DNA of 64,000 nucleotides from Amyelois transitella. Its lineage: Eukaryota > Arthropoda > Insecta > Lepidoptera > Pyralidae. Location of the stretch: positions 1,913,501-1,977,500 of the forward strand of contig NC_083505.1 in assembly GCF_032362555.1 (NCBI RefSeq), given 5' to 3'. Of this stretch, positions 1 through 9,787 are shown in pieces. Within the stretch, counting starts at the first letter, position 1. Every line of letters starts with the position of its first letter. Under the pieces are notes generated by a model. It saw only the letters and a program-made list of their open reading frames with translations, was not told the origin of the DNA and ran no database searches. The translations under genes were made by a program, and so were the position numbers.

Positions 1-162
1 CTTATGCCTCGCAGTTTTCTCCACGGGCCTAATATATAATTATTAACGTTTTGAAGTTATTAGAAAAGTTATTCAGACGATCTTATACTTTTGACATATT
101 TATAAGTTCAAACACAACTTAACCTATAAAGAATTTAGAAATATAAACAATCAAAAACATAT

Positions 163-425
163 CGTGCCGTACCACAGTTCCAGGCACCAATAGAAAAAAG
201 AAAATGACCACCATCTCTTTCCCATTGATGAAGTAAAAGTCGACTAAGGGAAATGCTTCTAAACTTGTGATTCCTCTTTCAGGCGATGAGCTAGCAACCT
301 GTATCTATTTGAATCTCGATTCTATAATTAAGCCAAACAGCTGAACTTCGCCTATCAGTCTTTTCAAGGCTCTGTCTACCCCGCAAGGGATATAGTCACG
401 TCTATATCCCTTGCGGGGTAGACAG
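163..425 (+). repeat. SINE-1 copy with inverted tail junction
   Basis: Diverged SINE-1: GTGCCGT start, GGCACCAATAG, AGGCGATGAGCTAGCAACC and CCCCGCAAGGGATATA in order. Instead of an ATGT tail, the end runs straight into the reverse complement of the same tail (about 399-424), forming a palindromic junction. Confidence 0.8.
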
Positions 426-659
426 AATGTATGGTAAGCAAATATGCAAAAACATAACAATTTCCAAACAAAAATTCCACTGTAGAAAAAACATCAACGC
501 GCAACACAAGTTGAGTCATACTTCAACTAAGTATATAAACTTGCAAAAAACTTTCAAAGCTAATACTACGTTAAAGTTTCAACATCAAAACGTTAACACA
601 AACTCACGTTTCAGAGGTTTCGGGTTGCTCTGTTTCCTTCGTGACATGACCTAACTCTT

Positions 660-835
660 TTCCAACATGGCACTACACTTCACGACACGAGAACTTTGCG
701 GACGGGAGCGACACGTCCGTCCCTCGGCGGCGCCAAGTGCGGACTAAAGGCGTAACTAACACCATTCGGAGGCGAGGCAGCCGAGGCCCCGCCCCCTTCG
801 TAGACCCCCTCCCGCGTAGCTCGTAGAGGCGTAGG
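660..835. promoter_or_regulatory. GC-rich unique island with Sp/KLF box
   Basis: GC-rich, CpG-rich block in an AT-rich setting that matches none of the repeat families here. It contains CCCCGCCCCC (787-796), a typical Sp/KLF site. It could be a promoter or enhancer of a gene outside the window; no convincing exon is seen. The rest of 426-995 is AT-rich with nothing recognised. Confidence 0.3.
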
Positions 836-995
836 AGTTTTCAAGTTTCGTAGCACTGAAAAGGAGTCTTATTATAGTACATTTCTTTTGGGCACTGAAA
901 AGGTAAACAGTCTTGATGCGTTGTTTTGTTGAGATAGAGGTACATTTTTAAATTAATTTATAGACATGACAAGGTACGAGTACTAAAGCAAATTA

Positions 996-1255
996 CATAC
1001 ATACATACATATGATCACGTCTTTATCCCTTACGGGGTAGACAGAGCCAACAGTCTTGAAAAGACTGATAGGCCACGTTCAGCTGTTTGGCTTAATGATA
1101 GAATTGACATTCAAATAGTGACGGGTTGTTGCCCATCGCCTAAAAGTAGAATCCCAAGTTAATAAGCCTATCCTTTAGTCGCCTTTTACGACATCCATGG
1201 GAACGAGATGGAGTGGTCCTATTCTTTTTTTTATTGGTGCCGGGAACTACACGGC
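996..1255 (-). repeat. SINE-1 copy, full length
   Basis: Starts with an ACAT run, then the reversed tail with CGGGGTAGACAGAGCC, body, and GGTGCCGGGAACTACACGG at the 5' end. Confidence 0.9.
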
Positions 1256-1321
1256 CAATTACATACTTAATAAATTTTCTGATTAATTATTTTTGCAATA
1301 TCCCATAATATATCTCAGTAA

Positions 1322-1582
1322 CTAGCTGTGCAACTTCGTCCGCGTGGAATAATTATTTTGGGCATCATTCACGCCCTCAAGGATGAATAATTTTCCGCGG
1401 TTTTTTCAAATCTTCCATTATTTTTCCTTTTAGTTGCAGCGTGATATTACCTATATAGCCTAAAGCCTTCCTCGATAAATGGTATATTCAACGCAAAAAT
1501 TATTCCTCAATTCAAACTTCTTGAGATTAGCGCGTTGAAACAAACAAACAAACTCTTCAGCTTTATAATATTAAATATAAGA
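1322..1582 (-). mobile_element. Hel-B Helitron-like element
   Basis: On the minus strand it runs from a TC end (1581-1582) to CTAG (1322-1325). It is flanked by A on plus at 1321 and T at 1583, as expected for insertion into an AT dinucleotide. Contains the family landmarks CTTCGTCCGCGTGGAA, CTCGATAAATGG and a CAAACAAACAAAC run. Non-coding and non-autonomous. Confidence 0.7.
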
Positions 1583-1682
1583 TGTAACATTAAAAAAAAT
1601 TTACTTCATTACCTACAGTGTTTAATTTTAGTATTATTGAAAAGTGGTTCTGTTTTAAATAAATCTTCTTGTTTCTCCTGGG

Positions 1683-2300
1683 AATTGTCCAGGTTGCATC
1701 TTCACCACTCTGGAGATGAGCCCAGGGTAAGTATGCCTTTGACAATGGATTCTGGATGAGTCAGGTTTATACACGAACGACACCCATGTGCCGTGTGGTT
1801 TCCGGCACCAATACAAAAAAGAACAGGACCACTCCATCTCTTTCCCATGGATGTCGAAAAAGGCGACTAAGGGATAGGCTTACAAACTTGGGATTCTTTT
1901 TTAGGCGATGGCCTAGCAACCTGTCACTATTTGAATCTTAATTCTATCACTAAGCCAAATAGCTGAACGTGGCCATTCAGTCTTTTCAAGACTATTGGCT
2001 CTGTCTACCCCGCAAGGGACATAGACGTGACCATATGTATGTATGTATGTAAGCGACACCCATCTTACCTCCGCAACCTTTTCAGGGGAACATAACCCGT
2101 ATTGGATCTATCATGATTACACGCTGAATGTCTAGGTTTACTCACAATGTTTTCCCTCACCGTAAGAGCATCGGTTAGTATTCAAACTAATGTCTGTCCA
2201 TAACTTCGAATGTAGTCATTGGTACATGGCTGAGGTGGGATTTGAACCTGTGCCTTTATAAGCAACACGCGTTTTAACCGTTACCGATGCTGCAGTGCAG
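1683..2300 (-). repeat. SINE-3 copy interrupted by SINE-1
   Basis: Read on the minus strand: tRNA-like head near 2230-2300 (GGTTCAAATCCCACC as B box), then the body, ending near 1683. A SINE-1 (1788-2053) splits it; the two halves rejoin across the repeated CGACACCCAT. Confidence 0.7.
1788..2053 (+). repeat. SINE-1 copy with target-site duplication
   Basis: Full-length SINE-1 ending in ATGTATGTATGTA. CGACACCCAT at 1778-1787 is repeated at 2054-2063, a 10-bp direct repeat expected from target-primed insertion into the SINE-3 copy. Confidence 0.9.
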
Positions 2301-2470
2301 TTTGTTACCGCTTCTTCCGCGCTGACGCCTTGGAAGCGGCAGTAAACTTAGTTTTAAGTAATTTAGGTATTTGACGTCAACCAATGTTGTGAAACCAGAA
2401 GATTTGACAATTATTAAGCGATATGAAGTATCCTACAATAAAGAAAAAAAAATTAATTTGAGTTTGAATT
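2301..2470 (+). repeat. Rep-D copy
   Basis: Contains GCAGTTTGTTACCGCTTC, GGAAGCGGCAGTAAAC and TTGACGTCAACC, with an A-rich end. Probably a LINE 3' region; related to the copies at 43370 and 45262 that end in AATAAATCTATTCTATTC. Confidence 0.6.
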
Positions 2471-2744
2471 GACCACCGTTTTTTTTATCTAGATAATTGC
2501 TTAATTTAGAAATTATTGCCACTCAAGTATAGCTAAAATGACCTATTACTTTAGAATAGGACGACTACATTACTATCCCAAGGATGTCGTAAAATGCGAC
2601 TAAGGGAAAAAGCACATTAAATCTAATGAAGAGTTTACCATCCAATATGGGTTAGGTTCATCGCAAAGATTCAAGTCATTGTAAAAACCTGACTAACTCA
2701 ATCCAAAGATATGGTCAAAATGCCCATTTTTGGAAACGTTAGGA

Positions 2745-3105
2745 TATACATACATATACATATGGTCACGTCTATATCCCTTACGGGGTAGACAGAGCCA
2801 ACAGTCTTGCAATGACTTAATGGCCACGTTCAGCTTTTTGGCTTAATGATAGAATTGAGATTCAAATAGTGGCAGGTTGCTAACCCATCGCCTAAAAAAG
2901 AATCCCAAGTTTGTTTGTTTTTGTGAATTTCAAGTTTTCAGAAGCGAAGAAACGTTCATCATAGAATTCAGATTTCTGAATCTGAATTCTGTACTAACAG
3001 TTTGCTAGCCCTTAGCAAAAGAAGAATCCTAACGACTTTTATGTAATCCATGGGAAAGAAATAGAATAGTTCTATTCTTAAGAACCTGGAACCACCCGGC
3101 ACAAG
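2745..3105 (-). repeat. Two partial SINE-1 copies
   Basis: 2745-2912 holds the reversed tail and middle, stopping after CCTAAAAAAGAATCCCAAG. After a short break, about 2950-3105 holds a diverged 5' half ending in GGAACCACCCGGCAC. Confidence 0.8.
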
Positions 3106-3274
3106 TAAGTTTGAAAAAGATGCGAAACCTTCGTGTTATGTGTATTAATTTAGCATGCGAGTAAGTATTATGGACATTTATTGGAAAAGTTCCGATATCA
3201 GTTTATTTCTTTTTGATTTCAACTTTTATTTTTTTATTTTAAAAGCATTCGTTATCAAAATATTATATACCTTT

Positions 3275-3458
3275 AGGCTTACAAATTTAAACCTATAGGA
3301 TTCTTTTTTAGGCGATGTGCTAGCAACCTGTCACTATTTGAATCTTAATTCTATCATTAAGCCAAATAGCTGAACGTGGCCATTCAGTCTTTTAAAGACT
3401 TTTGGCTCTGTCTACCCCGCAAGGGACATAGACGTGACCATATGTATGTATGTATGTA
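3275..3458 (+). repeat. SINE-1 3' half (duplication breakpoint copy)
   Basis: Starts abruptly near TAGGCTTACAAATTT and runs to the ATGTATGTATGTATG tail. Its 5' edge is the junction between the two duplicated units. Confidence 0.85.
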
Positions 3459-3462
3459 AGCG

Positions 3463-3880
3463 ACACCCATCTGACCTCCGCAACCTTAGCAGGGAAACAT
3501 AACCCGTATTGGATCGATCATGATTACACGCTGAATGTCTAGGTTTACTCACGATGTTTACCCTCACCGTAAGAGCATCGGTTAGTATTCAAACTAATGT
3601 CGGTCAATAACTTCGAATATAGTCATTGGTACATGGCTGAGGTGGGATTTGAACCTGTGCCTTTATGCGCAACACGCGTTTAAACCGTTACCGATGCTGC
3701 AGTGCAGTTTGTGACCGCTTCTTCTGCACTGACGCCTTAGAAGCGGCGGTAAACTTAGTTTTAAGTAATTTATTTGACGTCAACCAATGTTGTGAAACCA
3801 AAAGATTTGACAATTATTAAGCGATATGATAGTATCCTATAATAATGAATAAGAATTTTGAATTTGAATTGACTACCGAT
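3463..3880. repeat. SINE-3 (-) followed by Rep-D (+), second duplicated copy
   Basis: Homologous to 2054-2470: SINE-3 to about 3703 with CTGACCTCCGCAACC and GGGATTTGAACCTGTGCC, then Rep-D with GAAGCGGCGGTAAAC and TTGACGTCAACC. Confidence 0.7.
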
Positions 3881-4184
3881 TTGTTTTTCTAGATGTTTGC
3901 TTAATTAAAAAAATATTGCCTCTCATGTATAGCTTAAATGATGTGTTGCTCCTATTATTTTAGAATAGGACGATAACATTACTATGATGTCGTGAAATGC
4001 GACTAAGGGAAAAAGCACATTCATATCTAATGAAGCGTTTACCGTTCAATATGAGTTAGGTTCCCTCGAAAGATTGAGGAGTCAATGTAAAAACCTGAAT
4101 CAATCCTCAATCAAAACTCAATCCAAAGTTATGGTCAAAATGCTCAACCGGGCTCATTTTTGGAAACGTTAGGATGTATGCATA

Positions 4185-4444
4185 CATACATACATACATA
4201 TAGTCACGTCTATATCCCTTAGGGGGTAGACAGAGCCAACAGTCTTGAAATTACTGAATGGCTACGTTCAGCTATTTGGCTTAATGATAGAATTGAGATT
4301 CAAATAGTGACAGGTTGCTAACCCATCGCCTAAAAAGAATCCCAAGTTCTTAAGCCTATCCCTTAGTCGCCTTTTACGACATCCATGGGAAAGAGATGGA
4401 GTGGTCCTATTCTTTTTATATTGGTGCCGGGAACCACACGGCAC
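4185..4444 (-). repeat. SINE-1 copy, full length
   Basis: ACAT-rich start (4170-4200), complete body, and 5' end GGTGCCGGGAACCACACGGCAC. Confidence 0.9.
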
Positions 4445-4469
4445 ATATGGATGTATATACAATTATACA

Positions 4470-4702
4470 TACATAAAACACGTCTATATGCCTTGCGGAG
4501 TAGACAGAGCCAACAGTTTTAAAAACTGATAGGAAACGTTCATCTGCTTGGGTGAATGATAGAATTCAGATTTCACAATCCGAATTTTGTACTAACAGGT
4601 TGCTAGCCCATAAAAAAAGAAGAATCCTAACGACTTTTATGTAATCCATGGGAAAGAGATAGAGTGGTCCTAGTCTTAAATACCTGGAACCACACGGCAC
4701 CA
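4470..4702 (-). repeat. Diverged SINE-1 copy
   Basis: Older copy matching the partial one at 2950-3105 (shared CGACTTTTATGTAATCCATG), directly downstream of another antisense SINE-1. Confidence 0.8.
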
Positions 4703-4864
4703 GTAGTTTAAAAAGATGCGAAACCTTCGTGTTTTGCGTATTAATTTAGCGTGCGAGTATTATGTACATTTATTGGAAAAGTTCCGATATGAATTTATTT
4801 CTATTTTAATTTAACTTTTATTTTTTTTATTTTAAAAGCATTCTTTATCAAAATATTATATACC

Positions 4865-5280
4865 TTTATGCTTACAAATTGAAACCTATAGGATTCTTTT
4901 TTAGGCGATGGGCCAGCAACCTGTTACTATCTGAATCTCAATTCTATCATTAGGCCAAATAGCTGAACGTCGCCATTCAGTCTTTTCAAGACTGTTGGCT
5001 CTGTCTACCCCGCAAAGGATATAGACGTGTCCATATGTATGTATGTTCGTTATCAATTTTCAACATGTTAGCCTAGGTACTCAGACTTGAAATAGGTAAT
5101 TTGGGAAATATTGTAAACCATTCATAAAAATCTCTGCTAGAGATAATTCCACTGGGCATTATCGTTTTGTCACACTTACCATGTTTCTGTGCCGTGTGGT
5201 TCCCGGCACCAAAAGAAAAAAATAATAGGACCACTCCATCTCTTCCCCGTGGATGTTGAAAAAAGCTACTAAGGGATGGA
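4865..5280 (+). repeat. Two partial SINE-1 copies
   Basis: 4865-5045 is a 3' half ending ATGTATGTATG. 5189-5280 is a 5' piece starting GTGCCGTGTGGTTCCCGG and ending near AAGGGATGG. Between them is unremarkable AT-rich sequence. Confidence 0.8.
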
Positions 5281-5379
5281 TAACATAATAAATACTTTTT
5301 ATCATGAGATTCTCATGGAAGCGCTACCCCGGGGTGTAACTAGTTAAGTTAATTAAGTCAAGTTAGTTTTTCTTCTTCT

Positions 5380-5487
5380 TCAGCCCATATTCATCCACTG
5401 CTGGATGTAGGCCTCTAGTAATGCACACCATTCTCCACGGTTTTGTGCTTTTCTCATCCACCTCCTTCCAGCAATCTTGACCAGATC
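5380..5487 (-). pseudogene. RTE-clade LINE C-terminal remnant
   Basis: Minus-strand reading gives 35 residues, including GRRWMRKAQNRGEW and EAYIQQWMNMG, then TGA at 5380-5382. An arginine/tryptophan-rich WM..AQ.R..W.....AY.QQW ending is typical of RTE-type LINE polyproteins. Only this 3' stub remains. It differs from LINE-L. Confidence 0.7.
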
Positions 5488-5670
5488 AAGTTATTTATAT
5501 ATATGTATTTCTTTTTTAATAGATATGTTATGTTATGTGTAACAATATGGTTTGTAAGTATTTCACTTTAAATATTAGTCCATATTTTCTCCACACCTTC
5601 TCTTTTTACTCCAATGTTGCCTTCTTATTCCAAAATCTGTCGTGGTCACTTATATCTAAACAAAATTCCG

Positions 5671-5925
5671 TATTCTGAAAATAAGGAGAGGGTGGAGGGA
5701 ACGGTCGGAGTGGGAAGGCCTAGACGAATGTATGTTGATCAAATTAAGGACGTCCTGGTAAAGGGTCAGGTCAAGAGTACCCGAAACCGCCGAGCTTGCA
5801 TGAAGAGTTATGAATGTGGATGAAGCGAAGGAAGTATGCAGAGATCGTGGCAAGTGGAAAGATGTAGTCTCCGCCAACCCCTCCGGGAAAGAGGCGTGAT
5901 TTTATGTATGTTTGTATGTAAAATT
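5671..5925 (+). repeat. LINE-L 3' fragment
   Basis: Encodes GVGRPRRMYVDQIKDVLVKG and RNRRAC, with a one-base shift before VMNVDEAKEVC. It then runs through TCCGGGAAAGAGGCGTGATT into an ATGT tail. 5'-truncated, as in the other long copies. Confidence 0.8.
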
Positions 5926-7340
5926 CCGTTCCTATATTCGCCTTTCATTTTTGTTATTTTTATACTTTTTACTTTATTTCATCTAGCCTGTGTTTATTTT
6001 AAAAAAAAATACATGAGCTTAATTATACTCACAACATTTTCTTAAACAGATCTTGTCAAAAATATAATTAGAAAATCTGTTGCCTCGACCTTCGGCTGTA
6101 GGCCTGCTCGTTATAAGACACACTTAAAAGAAATACTTAATTTATAACCAAACAGACTCTTAATGAGTGAGTTACAATAATTGTTTTTTTTTTAATATAT
6201 AAATTTATATAAAAATCTTAATTATCAAAGTATGTTTAACGTTTACTACGTACTATTTTCTAGTGGAAACTTTATTGATTTATGTATTGTAATTATGTGA
6301 GTTAATGCCGTTGTATGTTTATTAAATAAATAAATAAATAATCATTAAAAGTAAAACTAAGTACAAATGTGCTACTTATTTCAAAAGAAATCTATTATGT
6401 ACTTACAGCAGAGTAATTTTTTTAAGGTTTCAAAAGCGCAGGAATAGAAAAAGAGGCAGAAAATTTATGAAGGTAGGCAGACTTTTTCTACATACATCAC
6501 TATATGCTTTGCGGGGTAGACAGAGCCAACAGTCCAAAATGACTCTTATAATGCGAAATAGATAGGTACTTAGATACAAAATAATGCTGACACCGATTTC
6601 AAGTTTTGACAAAATTAAAATATGGTTAAAAATCAAATCGATCAAATTTATTATACTATACTTTTATACAATATAATCATGCACGTAACATACCTTTATT
6701 TTATCTCTAACGTTTTATACCCGTATTATTTATGTAGATAATGCAACACGAAAGTTTAAAAGGTTTAAGTTTATAGACTTTTATTCTCATAAAGACATAT
6801 TTTATATCACTTACGTAAGTACATGAGAACACAAAAAAAATTAGTTCGTTGTCACACTAATAAACGAAATATAATAGCAAAAGTTCAGTAAATTGACATA
6901 ATGTGCTCGAACGATGATCGAATCGAACGAGGTAATATTTTTGATATCTTTTTAAAAAGTAAATACATTATATTTTATGTTCAATCATCTTTTAAAAATT
7001 AAAAATCTAAAAACAGTTAAACGTTTTTATTGCCATAATAAAAGGCGTATGTATGTTATATAAATGTATAATCATTTAAGTACAATTCTCAGAGCCAATA
7101 AGTGTTAACTGTGCTATATTATTATTAAATTTCCCGTAATGATACAAAATTCATAATTTTACGTATATATAAGTCACAAAAGTTTGATTCACTTAACATT
7201 TTGTGCACGAAGTAAAGTAGTGACATCTTTACAATTTTCAGTTACTTATCAAATGTAATGTTTCATGTAATTTGGTAATTTACAGCACTATCTCAGCCAA
7301 CTCTGCTTCTATGCATATAGTTTTTAATTCAGATGGATAA
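5926..7340. other. AT-rich intergenic stretch
   Basis: No gene seen. It holds a SINE-1 tail fragment on the minus strand (about 6495-6545, GCGGGGTAGACAGAGCC) and a LINE-3'-end-like stretch near 6770-6830 (ACTTTTATTCTCATAAAGAC), similar to 8030-8085. Confidence 0.5.
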
Positions 7341-7692
7341 CACTAGATGGCGCTGACTTGCAAGAAATATAATAACAACATAATGACAATGTGTATGACA
7401 TAATATAGGCAAGCAACATATTTATATTCTCACTAAATAGTATTATTTACCGTTTTTGATTTTTAATGTATGGCATATTACACACAAAAACAATATTTAT
7501 ATCTAAATATTTCAGTGCATATTGGCCCTAATATCCTCCACTTTTATCTTTTATTTCCAACTAAGTATTTTGCATTCACCTATATCATTATCATACAAAA
7601 ACATATTTTATTTCTTACTTTTTACTTATTATAAATCTCCTTCCATTATGTCTATTATGTATAATTTTATCAACGTCCCCTAGATGGCGCTG
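7341..7692 (+). promoter_or_regulatory. Two CTCF-like motifs
   Basis: CACTAGATGGCGCTG at 7341-7355 and CCCTAGATGGCGCTG at 7678-7692 fit the CTCF core CCASYAGRKGGCR closely. The second lies just upstream of the U5 gene. Related sites are at 9209-9223 (CGCTAGATGGCACCA) and, inverted, 41392-41406. Motif match only. Confidence 0.35.
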
Positions 7693-7703
7693 TTGAAAAC
7701 ATT

Positions 7704-7718
7704 TCAATCCCACTACGC
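7704..7718 (+). promoter_or_regulatory. Candidate PSEA of the U5 gene
   Basis: TCAATCCCACTACGC resembles the insect snRNA proximal element (Drosophila PSEA, TYAATTCCCAACTRC...) with two single-base gaps. It lies about 55-68 bases before the U5 start, near the expected distance. The second U5 copy has no such match. Confidence 0.35.
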
Positions 7719-7771
7719 GCTACAGAGATTTTCTCGCGTATAGTTGGGTCACCCGACTAATTCTTTGGTCG

Positions 7772-7888
7772 TCACTCTGGTTTCCCTTCAAAACGCATAA
7801 ATCTTTCGCCTTTTACTAAAGATTTCCGTGGAGGGGAACACTCAAATGAGTCTTATGAATTTTTGTTGGCTTTGCTTCGGCGAAGCCC
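7772..7888 (+). ncRNA. U5: U5 spliceosomal snRNA
   Basis: Component of the U5 snRNP, which holds exon ends together during splicing. Visible landmarks: ACTCTGGTTTCCCTTC at the 5' side, the invariant loop GCCTTTTAC (7808-7816) inside its stem (AAATCTTTC / TAAAGATTT), Sm site AATTTTTG (7858-7865), and a perfect 8-bp 3' stem with a TTCG loop (7868-7887). About 117 nt, the normal size. The exact 5' end is inferred from other U5 genes. An intact 3' stem, Sm site and possible PSEA make this the likelier functional copy. Confidence 0.9.
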
Positions 7889-8449
7889 TATAAAAACTTA
7901 AAAAACAAAACGATTAATTAGGTATTATGTTTATCTTAGCACATTGGGTCTATGTAAAATATCAACAATCATAAGATTCTAAGACTTAAGATGTGTGATA
8001 TCCATTTTCTAAGTACCCTTGAGGTTTGAGGTTTAAAGACATTTATTCTCATCAAGACAAGTTGTCACTTACATGAGAACTTAAATTACTATTTACAATA
8101 ATATTATAGATGTTCGTTCGTTGCCTTGAAACGGTTACATAATAAAATAAAAGTATACATATTTAAAAGTTAGATAAAAAAAATGAAATAAAAAAACAAT
8201 AACAATAAACCACAACTACAAAGTTATTAAGCACAATAGCTCGTATACAATACCCTTTGAAATTAATAAAAAATCTATTTGAGTTACATAAAAAACAGGT
8301 TGCGTTGATGTCTTTTGTACTAATAACAATTCAAAATGTAATGAATGTTACTCACATCTGCGTGTTCCCAATTGCACCCTCCATAGAAGTGTTTCGAGGT
8401 ACGCCTACTCATTCATAATAATGTGTGTGCTGCACATATATTTTTTTTG
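7889..8449. other. AT-rich stretch with LINE tail debris
   Basis: GTTTAAAGACATTTATTCTC (about 8031) looks like an antisense LINE 3' end and recurs near 6770. Nothing else is recognised. Confidence 0.4.
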
Positions 8450-8875
8450 TTTGTTACCGCTTCTTCTGCACTGACGCCTTGGAAGCGGCAGTAAACTTAG
8501 TTTTTAAGTAATTTATTTGACGTCAACCAAGTTGTTAAACCATACGACAATTATTAAGCGATATAATAATATCCCGTGTGGATCCCGGCACCAATGTAAA
8601 AAGAATAGGACCACTCCATCCCTTTCCCATGGATGTCGTAAAAGGCGACTAAGGGATAGGCTTACAAACTTGGCATTCTTCTTTAGGCGATGGGCTAGCA
8701 ACCTGTCACTATTTGAATCTCAATTCTATCAATAAGCCAAATAGCTGAACGTGGCCATTCAGTCTTTTCAAGACTGTTGGCTCTGTCTACCCCGCAAGGG
8801 ATTTAGACGTGACCATATGTATGTATGTATATAATAATATCCTATAATAATGAATAAAAAATTTTGAATTTTTTA
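8450..8875 (+). repeat. Rep-D copy split by a SINE-1
   Basis: Left part 8450-8574 matches 2301-2440 and 3704-3850; the right part resumes at 8843 with TATAATAATGAATAA. The two older copies serve as empty-site references for the SINE-1 inside. Confidence 0.75.
8575..8828 (+). repeat. SINE-1 insertion with perfect 14-bp TSD
   Basis: Flanked by ATATAATAATATCC at 8561-8574 and 8829-8842. It starts CGTGTGGATCCCGG and ends ATGTATGTATGT. Direct evidence of LINE-type target-primed insertion, and it defines the element ends. Confidence 0.95.
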
Positions 8876-8988
8876 AGACAATTCCTGGAATTCGTAAGGA
8901 CTGAGAAAATAGGCATTCACGTAATGCATTATTGGAACTTGCTTACGAGTAGTTACGCCTGTAAATAGATGGATAAATCTTTTATAAG

Positions 8989-9116
8989 TCAGGTCAAGAG
9001 TACCCGAAACCGCCGAGCTTGCATGACGAGAGTTATGAATGTGGATGAAGCGAAGGAAGTATGCAGAGATCGTGGAAAGATGTAGTCTCTGCCTACCTCT
9101 CCGCGAAAAAGTATAT
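8989..9116 (+). repeat. LINE-L 3' fragment
   Basis: Matches from GTCAGGTCAAGAGTACCCG to CTCTGCCTACCTCTCCG; it has a 9-base loss after GATCGTGG and no ATGT tail. Confidence 0.75.
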
Positions 9117-9304
9117 GATGCAGCCTTTGTCCTGATCCCTCTTTAAATGGTTCTTCTTAAAGAGACAGCTTACAAAATGGGTGGCGTGCGTTATAGTTAC
9201 ACGTATCGCCGCTAGATGGCACCACGTACTGAAACTAAAAACATAATTGGCGATATCAAGATTTTTTTGCAATAGATTGGGTTGATGGAGCAGTGCATAT
9301 TTAG

Positions 9305-9422
9305 TTACTCTGGTTTCCCTTCAAAACGCATAAATCTTTCGCCTTTTACTAAAGATTTCCGTGGAGGGGAACACTCAAATGAGTCTTTGAAGTTTTTGAA
9401 AAGCTCTACTTCGGAAGAACTT
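9305..9422 (+). ncRNA. U5 snRNA-like copy (variant or pseudogene)
   Basis: Nearly identical to the first U5 through ACTCAAATGAGTCTT, including loop GCCTTTTAC (9341-9349), but the 3' domain differs: Sm site AGTTTTTG instead of AATTTTTG, and the terminal stem (9399-9422) carries a mismatch. No PSEA-like element is visible at the right distance. It may be a variant U5, as insects carry several, or a decayed copy. Confidence 0.7.
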
Positions 9423-9500
9423 ATAATATCGTTTTTAAGTCATCATCTGCTGACTGCTTTAATTTTCAAGTGAAATACAAGGATATGTAAAAGGATAATA

Positions 9501-9663
9501 CTTATTTATTTAAAATTCATGGCTATTTCATTGACATGACAATAAAACAATCCAAAAAAAAAAATTAATTTTTTTTTTCAGCAAATGCTCACGTACATGT
9601 TTTTTTTTTGGATTTTTTTATTTTCATATCAATTTAATAGCCATGAATTTTAAATAAATAAAT
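9501..9663. mobile_element. Fold-back (MITE-like) element
   Basis: Arms of about 60 bp are inverted copies: TTTAAAATTCATGGCTAT...AATCC then A10 on the left, T10 then GGATT...ATAGCCATGAATTTTAAA on the right, with about 40 bp between. Non-coding. It could be a MITE or a head-to-head pair of A-tailed fragments. Confidence 0.65.
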
Positions 9664-9787
9664 TCTGTTCGGTGATTTGCTGTTCCCGTGAGATTTTTGG
9701 AAAATATTAAAGTAGTTGCCAAAATTCTCTCCGTCTATTAGTCTCGGCTGTAAGTCCGTGAAGGAAAAACAGCTGACACACAACATA

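Larger units (their letters stand above)
1891..4890. repeat. Tandem segmental duplication (two ~1.5 kb units)
   Basis: Unit A (about 1891-3297) and unit B (about 3298-4890) align in order: SINE-1 3' half, SINE-3, Rep-D, a unique stretch with TTTAGAATAGGACGA, antisense SINE-1 copies and an AT-rich stretch with GCGAAACCTTCGTGTT. A third start at 4891 continues only to the SINE-1 end. Each boundary falls at GGATTCTTTTTTAGGCGATG inside SINE-1, pointing to unequal exchange between SINE-1 copies. Unit B is longer because it keeps a fuller antisense SINE-1. Confidence 0.85.

Noticed and set aside
1756-1941. Recurrent small frames containing SHGCRKRRLRDRLTNLGFF (also at 4268, 8517, 18539, 22500, 29231, 36509, 43888)
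   Set aside because: They are SINE-1 read in one frame; they vary with the repeat and have no conserved start or stop.
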